From contig MHDQ01000192.1 of the NCBI GenBank assembly GCA_001803565.1, forward strand, positions 1-5,070: DNA of 5,070 nt. Direction: 5' to 3'. A model generated the notes under the pieces. That model searched no databases, had not been told where the DNA came from, and saw only the letters and a list, made by a program, of their open reading frames with translations. The position numbers and the translations under genes are program-made. Shown piece by piece: positions 1-5,070 of this stretch. This stretch comes from Nitrospinae bacterium RIFCSPLOWO2_12_FULL_45_22 (lineage in GTDB: Bacteria > 2-12-FULL-45-22). Positions within the stretch are counted from its first letter, which is position 1. Each line of letters begins with the position of its first letter.

Positions 1-297
1 CTGCTCTGGCCGGGTCAAGATAGGCAGGTCCTGGGCAAAATATTTCCGGGCTGCCCCCATATCCTGCGGCATGTTCTTTACCCGGTTCAGGTCAAAGCCG
101 GCACAGAAGGCCTTTTCACCGGCACCGGTAATAATCATCACTTTTGCATCATCATCCTGCTCTACTTCGTTAAAAGCCTGCTCCAATCCCGAGGTTATCT
201 CCTCATGGAGACAGTTGTGTTTCTCTGGATAATCCAGGGTAGCGATCACTACCCCGTTCTTCTTCTCATAATTTACTTTGTCAAACCGCTTCATCAT
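1..297 (-). CDS. Enoyl-CoA hydratase/isomerase (crotonase) family protein, N-terminal 99 residues, cut by the left edge
   Basis: Reading leftwards from the ATG at 295-297 gives 99 uninterrupted codons to the window edge. The fragment starts MMKRFDKVNYEKKNGVVIATL, continues with PEKHN near residues 24-28, and has ITGAGEKAFCAGFDL at about 56-70. AFCAGFDL is the crotonase signature; the alanine just before GFD (residue 66) is where the family supplies one of the two oxyanion-hole backbone amides that stabilise the CoA-thioester enolate. The second oxyanion glycine and the catalytic glutamates lie outside the window, so hydratase, isomerase, hydrolase and ring-cleaving members cannot be told apart. 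Crotonases act in the cytoplasm in fatty-acid or aromatic acyl-CoA metabolism. Two tandem ATGs are possible starts. A GGGAGG lies 8 nt before the first, and an AAAGGAG abuts it and would suit the second better. The gene follows the HicB-like gene after 69 bp on the same strand. Family assignment is secure; the exact substrate is unknown. Confidence 0.93.
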   Translation of the reverse strand, partial: MMKRFDKVNYEKKNGVVIATLDYPEKHNCLHEEITSGLEQAFNEVEQDDDAKVMIITGAGEKAFCAGFDLNRVKNMPQDMGAARKYFAQDLPILTRPEQ

Positions 298-366
298 CTC
301 CTTTCCCTCCCTTTTTCAAACACCTTTTGCAACCTGCTTGCAGGTATCGGGGTTATTTTGGGCATT

Positions 367-633
367 TTACGATATACTTACCAGTTCAGTTGCGACGAGC
401 TTAGGTGGCAACCATCGCCCGTTTACATCTCTTTTGTATCTTGACTCTTCGAGAATGTCTTCAAGGGTTCCCATTTTTTTTGCCTCTTCAATAAATAGCC
501 TCACAGCAGTCTTGAGCATTTCCTTTGCATGTTCAATGGTATTCCCACAACTCGAAATATCAAGCTCAGGGCAATATGCTACATAAGCTTCATCCTCTTT
601 AAAAACGATAATGTCATAATCAATGGGTATCAT
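367..633 (-). CDS. Solitary HicB-like (UPF0150-type) small protein
   Basis: This 88-residue protein begins MIPIDYDIIVFKEDEAYVAY. The next part, CPELDISSCGNTIEHAKEML (about 21-40), is the HicB/UPF0150 hallmark: a short beta-strand pair, a 'CPEL..(S/G)CG' turn, then 'GNT.EEA...L..A' leading into an amphipathic helix. In HicAB toxin-antitoxin systems HicB is the antitoxin that binds and neutralises the mRNA-cleaving HicA toxin; its N-terminal domain has a partial RNase H-like fold. Here the C-terminus (about 60-88, including GRWLPPKLVATELVSIS) looks like a short terminal strand rather than the helix-turn-helix or ribbon-helix-helix that DNA-binding HicB proteins carry. No HicA-sized gene lies on either side, so an antitoxin role is not supported by context. 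The start is well set: AAGGAGG (639-645) sits 5 nt before the ATG. It follows the methyltransferase by 57 bp. Family call is confident; function is uncertain. Confidence 0.85.
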   Translation of the reverse strand: MIPIDYDIIVFKEDEAYVAYCPELDISSCGNTIEHAKEMLKTAVRLFIEEAKKMGTLEDILEESRYKRDVNGRWLPPKLVATELVSIS

Positions 634-638
634 GGTTG

Positions 639-645
639 CCTCCTT
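639..645 (-). promoter_or_regulatory. Strong Shine-Dalgarno site of the HicB-like gene
   Basis: On the minus strand this reads AAGGAGG, a near-complete anti-16S match, 5 nt before the ATG at 631-633. It is stronger than the sites before the three upstream cassette genes, so the small protein is probably well translated in its own right rather than by coupling. Confidence 0.75.
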
Positions 646-690
646 ATTAATTCAGACCATCTGAGCTAAGAAAAACCCTAAAAACTCTCT

Positions 691-3222
691 TTAGAATAAT
701 CTGCCTTGATTTGCATTTACTTTTTTATTCTCTTTTTGTTCGGCTTTCTGGTTTAAGATTTGATAGATATCAACCCTGGTTTTTTCTTTCACGTAGGCAT
801 TGCGTAATCGGTCAAAGAAAATCAGCTTCCAGTTTCCCTTTTCAAAATGCTCTTTAAAAAGGGGCGAAGTGAGCTTGTTTTTAAATTGGGCCTCTCTTTC
901 CTCAGGCAGAACCATAAATTTGTCGACCTGCTCTTCAACGTTTGATCCACGCATTAAGGCGCTAGTCATACTGGTTGTTGCCTCTATTTCGAAAAGGGCA
1001 ATAATCTTATTCCCAGTCACCCAGAGGAGGTCTATATTTTCCACCACATCAAAATTGGTAGCATTGGTAACCTTTAGCTCCTTAAGGGACATATATCCAG
1101 ATAAGGTCTTACCCTGGGCAACGAGTCCACCATCTCTTTCGTGCTGCTCTCTTTTCCCAATCCAGATACCATATCCCTGATCTTTTCCTATTACTGCCAA
1201 AATAGCCAGAACCTCGCTGTGCTGATTAACCCGCCGCTTTATCTCGGGCTTTAATAGCCAGTATCCACCAGCGACCTGCCGGGCATAGATTTTCAGGGCA
1301 TCCATGATGTTAGTACTATCAGAGGTAAGGGAATTGGGGAACTCGGTACTTACCGCATCCCATACCTCGGTAAAGGTCACTTTGGCCTTCTGGTATAGCT
1401 TTCGACAGACGGTCTGTTCAACCCTTTCAGTCAGAGGTATCTCGTTCAGCCGGGGCACAATAGAGGTATCCTTGAACCACCACAGCTTGCCTTCGGCCCC
1501 ACCTACCTTTGCTGGAAGGAGAATAAATTCTTTATCAAGATGCTTTTTCAGCACTGTATTTATATCCATCCCGGTATGGAGGCTGGAGAAGAAACCGTGT
1601 TTGGCCAGGACTGGGTCTATATAGTTGATGATGATGGTATAGGGGGTCGGTTCCGCCCTTTCTGCCAATAGCGCAATCGTGGTTTCTACTACTATCTTCT
1701 CAAACCTGACTTCATCTATCTCTTCTGGTAGTGTAGCAGTGACCTTTGCTGGTGGTTTATGAAACCGGAGATAAAAATCCCCCTGGGCAGAGCCAAAGGG
1801 CTGGAGCAAGGATTTAGCGGAGGGTCTGGCCAGCTCTTGGTGATGTATCTTTTGGAACTCAAACCCAGCAAAGACACCTGCCCGTATAGTTGCATTACGG
1901 ACCTTGAAGGTAGGGTTATGGAAGGTCATGGTAAGATAATGATCGGGCTTCAAAACTTTAAACATCTGCTGGAAGCTTGATGAGATAAGCGAATAATAGA
2001 CATCAAAGTCCTTATGTTGTCTCTCGTTTCTTATGATCTCATGGGCCATTATTTTTTCTAGATACCCTTGATCCATCTTGAGCCACGCTATCCACATATA
2101 AGTAAGCTCGCCATATTGGATAGAGGCATCATAGGGGGGGTCGGTAAAGATGTAGTCAACCTTTCCCTCCGGCATTTTATCCATCAGGCCCAGGGCATCC
2201 CCCTGATAAATAAAGATATCCGCCTTTCCTGAGAGCAGTTGATCTATAGATTTAGCAAATCTCTTATTCGCGAAAAGAGCATTTGATTCAGTCTTGGCTT
2301 TGATAAGCCCCTGACGTTCATTGATCGCGCTTTCAAAACGATTCCAAACATTTGATTCCATAAATTCATTAGCTGACCAGTAGCTGTGTTCGTTCCATAC
2401 TGAGCTAAACGGTCGGGTTGGTCTGACTGGCATCATTTTTGTGCAAAGATGTACCAGGGACGAGAATCCAATCTTCAAAAAGTCCCTCAAGTCCTTTGTG
2501 GGCTCTTTTTCTATCGCAGCCATTAGCCAGGCCAGGGCCTGAAGGTTCCTCTTGGTGAAGAGCTGGTCTATGGATTCGTATTGCTGCTTTTCCTTAAAGG
2601 CCATTCCATTGGGATAGTAGAGGGGATTGGTGGGGTACCACTCCCTTATCTTTTTGGATTCAATACTTTTGAGGAGATCACGGTCATATTTGCTAAGCTT
2701 ACAGTTGGATTCTTGCCTATCACCACAGTGCGGACAGGATTGGTAGCGGATTTCCTGGTAGTCCCCATCCTGCCAAACCGCACAATCAATGACAATATCT
2801 TCTTTGCAGTTGCGGCAATGGGTGGTATATAACCCCTCGATCTTTTTCTTCACCTGTTTCTCTACTCGCTTAAATGCCTGGTAGAGTTCTACTTCATTAA
2901 CGGGCTTAATAGTAAGACGAATGATCTCGGTAGCGATGGGGTTTAGGTCACAGGCAATGACTCTCAGATTATTTTTCAGGGCTTCCATAGCGGTAATCCC
3001 ACTACCGGCAAAGGGATCAAAGACGATCCCACCTTCTGGACAGTATGCCCTTATGAATTCACCCACCACATTCCAGGTCTTCCTTGACCAAAACTTATGC
3101 CAGAGATAGATGGGGGTATGGGCTAAGGGAGGGATTTGGCGGCTTATATGGTCAATTTCTAGTTTTGATGGCTTTGAAACGGTGACCGGGGTAATCTCTA
3201 TTCGGGATTTACTCTTTTTCAA
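691..3222 (-). CDS. Zn-ribbon DNA methyltransferase (probable N6-adenine) with C-terminal nuclease-like extension
   Basis: This 843-residue cytoplasmic protein is predicted to transfer a methyl group from S-adenosylmethionine to a DNA base. The N-terminus has LWHKFWSRKTWNVV (40-53), then motif I DPFAGSG (69-75) and ACDLNPIA (90-97), the AdoMet-binding part. Cysteines C136, C139, C163 and C166 (CRNC...CPHC) form a likely zinc ribbon. The catalytic motif IV is DPPY (361-364) in FTDPPYDASIQYGELTYMW; DPPY favours N6-adenine, though N4-cytosine is possible. FKVLKPDHYLTMTFHNP (421-437) follows as a later strand of the fold. This architecture matches the Zn-ribbon adenine-specific methylases (COG1743-like, from memory). 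Residues about 500-843 are extra: a central part of unknown role and a region near 680-770 with D731 and E745-I-E747, resembling a PD-(D/E)XK nuclease core. The start is TTG at 3220-3222: an in-frame stop lies at 3229-3231 and there is no ATG before codon 79. It overlaps the upstream RadC-N gene by 14 bp. Methyltransferase call is secure; nuclease activity is inference. Confidence 0.92.
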   Translation of the reverse strand: MKKSKSRIEITPVTVSKPSKLEIDHISRQIPPLAHTPIYLWHKFWSRKTWNVVGEFIRAYCPEGGIVFDPFAGSGITAMEALKNNLRVIACDLNPIATEIIRLTIKPVNEVELYQAFKRVEKQVKKKIEGLYTTHCRNCKEDIVIDCAVWQDGDYQEIRYQSCPHCGDRQESNCKLSKYDRDLLKSIESKKIREWYPTNPLYYPNGMAFKEKQQYESIDQLFTKRNLQALAWLMAAIEKEPTKDLRDFLKIGFSSLVHLCTKMMPVRPTRPFSSVWNEHSYWSANEFMESNVWNRFESAINERQGLIKAKTESNALFANKRFAKSIDQLLSGKADIFIYQGDALGLMDKMPEGKVDYIFTDPPYDASIQYGELTYMWIAWLKMDQGYLEKIMAHEIIRNERQHKDFDVYYSLISSSFQQMFKVLKPDHYLTMTFHNPTFKVRNATIRAGVFAGFEFQKIHHQELARPSAKSLLQPFGSAQGDFYLRFHKPPAKVTATLPEEIDEVRFEKIVVETTIALLAERAEPTPYTIIINYIDPVLAKHGFFSSLHTGMDINTVLKKHLDKEFILLPAKVGGAEGKLWWFKDTSIVPRLNEIPLTERVEQTVCRKLYQKAKVTFTEVWDAVSTEFPNSLTSDSTNIMDALKIYARQVAGGYWLLKPEIKRRVNQHSEVLAILAVIGKDQGYGIWIGKREQHERDGGLVAQGKTLSGYMSLKELKVTNATNFDVVENIDLLWVTGNKIIALFEIEATTSMTSALMRGSNVEEQVDKFMVLPEEREAQFKNKLTSPLFKEHFEKGNWKLIFFDRLRNAYVKEKTRVDIYQILNQKAEQKENKKVNANQGRLF
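3209..3222 (-). other. 14-bp gene overlap with TTG start (translational coupling)
   Basis: The stop TAA of the RadC-N gene (3209-3211) lies inside the methyltransferase gene, which begins with TTG at 3220-3222. The methyltransferase frame is closed by TAA at 3229-3231, so the TTG is the first usable start. The nearest GAGG is 13 nt upstream, too far for efficient initiation, and only a weak AAAGAG abuts the TTG. This arrangement suggests that ribosomes finishing the small gene re-initiate on the methyltransferase, keeping its level low and tied to the small protein. Confidence 0.7.
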
Positions 3223-3517
3223 GCTCTTTTATAATCCTCTTTGCCAACTCAAAAGCTGCGGCAATCCTTGTGAGTTTAACATCCTTCAGGCCTTTTATCT
3301 GGGCCATTTCGGACAAACTCTGACCCATGAGCCCATTTATAGAATAATACTTATAGAGTAATTCCTTGGCTATGTCTAGCGCACTTTTACCTTTGTACCC
3401 TGTGCCGATAAGTATCGCCAGTAATTCTGTATTGGTACATGCCTCAGGGCCCAAACATAGCAGCTTACCACCCGGATGGCTCCATTCTTCCATTACCTTT
3501 TCTTCTTCTGAAGACAT
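3209..3517 (-). CDS. RadC N-terminal (UPF0758) domain-only protein
   Basis: This 102-residue protein matches the N-terminal half of RadC: GGKLLCLGPEACTNTELLAI (about 16-35), LIGTGYKGKSALDIAKELL (36-54), then SLSEMAQIKGLKDVKLTRIA (67-86), where IKGLKDVK is the helix-hairpin-helix-like turn, and AAFELAKRIIKEL to the end. Full RadC proteins are about 220-230 residues and continue into a JAMM/MPN metal-binding domain with an HxH...D signature; here the stop comes right after the helical domain and the next frame is the methyltransferase, so that domain is absent. The protein is not an obvious decay product, since its ends are clean and it has its own start (ATG 3515-3517 with GGGAG 7 nt upstream). 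The role of RadC itself is unsettled; from the HhH-like fold, DNA binding as an accessory to the coupled methyltransferase is a reasonable inference. It follows the unknown gene by 27 bp, as in an operon. Confidence 0.85.
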   Translation of the reverse strand: MSSEEEKVMEEWSHPGGKLLCLGPEACTNTELLAILIGTGYKGKSALDIAKELLYKYYSINGLMGQSLSEMAQIKGLKDVKLTRIAAAFELAKRIIKELEKE

Positions 3518-3544
3518 TGCCTATCTCCCTTGAGTGCCTAAATC

Positions 3545-4402
3545 TTATGAATCTTTTTTCTCTGTCCGCTTTACGGCTTTACTAATATCTAAATATCTTT
3601 TCCCTTCTTCGTCCCTTTGATAAAATCCCTCAAAATTTAATTCAGCTACAATACGATTTGCTAATTGTACAAAAAGATTATTGGCTCTTTTTGCCTGCTT
3701 TATATCTTCGGCTATATCTATTCCCACGAATGAACTTCCTATTGAAAAGTCTTTACCTGTAATCTTTCCCGAAGGATCTCTGATATCTTTTATAGGTTTT
3801 TTTGAAGGTGACAGCCCCTCTCCCTGATAATATTTTGGCCACCTATGCTTAATAGCGTTGGCTATTTCGTTTATTCTTTCTACGCTTTTATCTTTTGAGT
3901 ATTCTTTTATCCATTTATAGAGATTGGAGGTGTTATTGGTTATTTTAAGATGAGCCCGGAGGACATTTAAGTAGGTATTATCTTCACGGGCCTTTTCTTC
4001 TATTAAATTCCCTTCCTCATCCTTCTTTTTCTCATTTTTCCAGTTTTGAATATCTAAGGCTAACCTTATCAAATTTGCCAATTTATCCCCACAAGCCTGG
4101 AGCAATATACATGCGTATCTTAGAAAATATGCCTTTTCAACAATTTGACTGCTGTAGGTAATTTCCTTAGTATCTTCATCCCTATAAACTTTATGCCCAA
4201 CAGGATGCTGATTTGAATTAGCGATTATCAAGCTTTTAGCGGCATCAAACTGGGTATGATAAATAAGGTATTTCCAGGATTCCGCCATACCATAGTTTTC
4301 ATCCTTAATTACAAGTAAGGAGTTAGGAGAAACCCATGACCGGTCAATCATTTTTAAGGTCTTGGAGAAATTTAAATCCCGCTTTTTTGCTTTTTCTTTC
4401 AT
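3545..4402 (-). CDS. Unrecognised 285-residue protein, mostly helical and charged; possible HEPN-like
   Basis: I do not recognise this protein with confidence. It is rich in Lys, Glu and Asn and appears largely alpha-helical, with no signal peptide or membrane segment. Visible landmarks are SWKYLIYHTQFDAAKSLIIA (42-61), a Cys-containing helix FLRYACILLQACGDKLANLI (93-112), a charged linker NEKKKDEEGNLIEEKARED (about 123-141), and RINEIANAIKHRWPKYYQ (176-193). The combination of a helix ending in a D-x-LANLI pattern and a later N-x-I-KHR motif recalls HEPN domains of the Cthe_2314 type, where the basic/His motif can be an RNase active site; the strict R-x4-6-H spacing is not met, so this is tentative. 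The start is not well fixed: no clear Shine-Dalgarno precedes the ATG at 4400-4402, nor Met18. Its DNA is markedly AT-richer than its neighbours (19 G+C of 60 at 4021-4080). It is first of the three-gene cassette. Confidence 0.8.
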   Translation of the reverse strand: MKEKAKKRDLNFSKTLKMIDRSWVSPNSLLVIKDENYGMAESWKYLIYHTQFDAAKSLIIANSNQHPVGHKVYRDEDTKEITYSSQIVEKAYFLRYACILLQACGDKLANLIRLALDIQNWKNEKKKDEEGNLIEEKAREDNTYLNVLRAHLKITNNTSNLYKWIKEYSKDKSVERINEIANAIKHRWPKYYQGEGLSPSKKPIKDIRDPSGKITGKDFSIGSSFVGIDIAEDIKQAKRANNLFVQLANRIVAELNFEGFYQRDEEGKRYLDISKAVKRTEKKDS

Positions 4403-4515
4403 TTCGTAAGTTTACTATTTAATTACGGCTAGGGCCTTTAAAAAGTATTAATCAAATCTCTTTCTCTGTCTTCTAGGTGCCTGTGGCTAAACAGAATTTA
4501 AAACTTTAATTAGCT

Positions 4516-4544
4516 AAACTATTACCCTTTATTTTTATACTCAA
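4516..4544 (-). promoter_or_regulatory. Weak candidate promoter for the cassette
   Basis: The 143-bp AT-rich spacer 4403-4545 is the largest gap in the window and the natural place for a promoter serving the genes to its left. The best pair I can find is TTGAGT (-35, at 4539-4544) and TAGTTT (-10, at 4516-4521) with a 17-bp spacer; the -10 matches the consensus at only three positions. The heptamer GCTAAAC occurs twice on the plus strand (4486-4492 and 4513-4519), and the second copy overlaps the palindrome TTAGCTAA (4510-4517). No convincing terminator hairpin with a T-run follows the upstream gene's stop, so read-through is also possible. Confidence 0.2.
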
Positions 4545-4545
4545 G

Positions 4546-5070
4546 TCAGATCAGTTGCTGGATATTTTTGAGGATTTGATCGGCTCCTTCGACAATTTCC
4601 TGGATGAGCTGAGCGGCAGTAACAGTATTTCGCACCATACCGGCAATTTCGCCGATCAGTGGGGCACCATCTACCACATCACCGCTTACCATGGCCTTCA
4701 GCACCTTCCCAGGATAACCTACATGGGCCTTTATCTCTTCCAGGGGCCTGCCCGCCAGTCTCATCTCCTCGGCTTTGAAGGCCCAGGGGTTTTTGTAGGA
4801 GCGCATAGGTGGCGCACCGGTCTCTTTGCCTGGCACTATTACCATGGTCTCATCTTCCTGCGCCTTCAGGATGATGTCTTTAAAATTGGGATGGGCGTTA
4901 CATTCTTTGGTCACTACAAAACGGGTCCCGATCTGGATAGCATGGGCACCCAGGGCTAAAGCGGCCACCAGTCCCCGGGCATCTGCTATGCCACCGGCGG
5001 CTACTACCGGTACTTTGACAGCATCTACTACCAGGGGTATCAAGACCATAGTTGCTACATCATCATAATT
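4546..5070 (-). CDS. Nitronate monooxygenase / FabK-like FMN TIM-barrel protein, C-terminal 174 residues, cut by the right edge
   Basis: The frame is open from the right edge; the visible part begins NYDDVATMVLIPLVVDAVKV, so the ATG at 5047-5049 is internal, not the start. PVVAAGGIADARGLVAALAL (21-40 of the fragment) and GAHAIQIGTRFVVTKE (41-56) are the two phosphate-gripping strands and loops of the NMO/2-nitropropane dioxygenase and enoyl-ACP reductase II (FabK) family, which bind FMN on a TIM barrel. AHPNFKDIILKAQEDETMVI (59-78) is also typical. The C-terminal part has a helical stretch with GDVVDGAPLIGEIAGMV (130-146), equivalent to the 'GQ.aG.i' segment of the family. The substrate could be an alkyl nitronate or an enoyl thioester; the N-terminal region needed to decide is missing. 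The gene is G+C rich (41 of 60 at 4921-4980), unlike the gene after it. It ends with TGA at 4546-4548. Family is confident; substrate is not. Confidence 0.92.
   Translation of the reverse strand, partial: NYDDVATMVLIPLVVDAVKVPVVAAGGIADARGLVAALALGAHAIQIGTRFVVTKECNAHPNFKDIILKAQEDETMVIVPGKETGAPPMRSYKNPWAFKAEEMRLAGRPLEEIKAHVGYPGKVLKAMVSGDVVDGAPLIGEIAGMVRNTVTAAQLIQEIVEGADQILKNIQQLI

Noticed and set aside
332-345. Palindrome ACCTGCTTGCAGGT between the HicB-like and crotonase genes
   Set aside because: A short hairpin (5-6 bp) with no U-tract on either strand; could be chance in a 69-bp spacer.
205-586. Overlapping plus-strand open frames across 205-586
   Set aside because: They lie antisense to the crotonase and HicB-like genes, show no family pattern and lack the HicA features (GD-HH, terminal GT..IL) that would have made one a toxin partner.
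652-664. Inverted repeat TCAGA-cca-TCTGA before the HicB-like gene
   Set aside because: The stem is only 5 bp and there is no T-run after it, so it is neither a convincing terminator nor, without a DNA-binding domain in the HicB protein, a convincing operator.
678-694. Hairpin CTAAA/TTTAG with nearby T-run after the methyltransferase stop
   Set aside because: The 5-bp A/T-rich stem overlaps the stop codon and is too weak to call a Rho-independent terminator.
800-3361. Several plus-strand open frames opposite the methyltransferase
   Set aside because: All are short, of low-complexity or unlikely composition, and fully covered by a minus-strand gene with clear motifs.
3209-3517. Full-length radC broken by a frameshift
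   Set aside because: No JAMM-domain coding sequence is seen downstream in any frame; the DNA there encodes the methyltransferase N-terminus, so the gene is a domain-only form rather than a frameshifted radC.
298-4545. Direct repeats or attachment sites bounding the putative cassette
   Set aside because: Comparing the spacers 298-366, 634-690 and 4403-4545 by eye gave no shared word long enough to call a duplication or att site.
4555-5068. Plus-strand open frames opposite the NMO/FabK-like gene
   Set aside because: The minus-strand frame carries unmistakable FMN-barrel motifs; the plus-strand frames are by-products of its G+C-rich codons.

Overview
The window is a compact, entirely minus-strand stretch of bacterial DNA. 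In transcription order (right to left) it contains the C-terminal part of an FMN-dependent nitronate monooxygenase/FabK-like protein (running off the right edge), a 143-bp spacer, an unrecognised 285-residue gene, a 102-residue RadC N-terminal-domain protein, an 843-residue DNA methyltransferase, a solitary HicB-like small protein, and the N-terminal part of an enoyl-CoA hydratase/isomerase (crotonase) running off the left edge. No RNA gene, CRISPR array, transposase or integrase is visible.

The two edge genes look like acyl-CoA/fatty-acid or nitronate metabolism, typical of anaerobic Clostridia-like or deltaproteobacterial genomes. The purine-rich Shine-Dalgarno sites, a TTG start and intermediate GC content also fit a bacterium. 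The phylum cannot be fixed from this window. Composition is uneven by direct count of sample lines: 41/60 G+C at 4921-4980 (edge gene), 33/60 at 61-120 (edge gene), 29/60 at 2101-2160 (methyltransferase) and only 19/60 at 4021-4080 (unknown gene). This supports the reading that a DNA-modification/defence-like cassette sits between two metabolic genes, although both edge genes lie on the same strand as the cassette.

The core of interest is 691-4402. The three genes are tightly packed: 27 bp between the unknown gene and the RadC-N gene, then a 14-bp overlap into the methyltransferase, whose only plausible start is a TTG. The methyltransferase carries motif I (DPFAGSG), a Zn-ribbon-like cysteine cluster and a DPPY catalytic motif. 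After these comes a C-terminal extension of about 340 residues that ends in a D-x13-ExE signature resembling a PD-(D/E)XK-type nuclease fold. The protein may therefore combine modification and restriction in one chain. The RadC-N protein has only the helix-hairpin-helix-like half of RadC and lacks the JAMM metalloprotease-like half, so it may be a DNA-binding accessory. The 285-residue protein has an NAIKHRW motif reminiscent of some HEPN domains. Together they could form a small restriction-modification or defence module; this is inference. The HicB-like gene downstream has no HicA toxin partner in the window.
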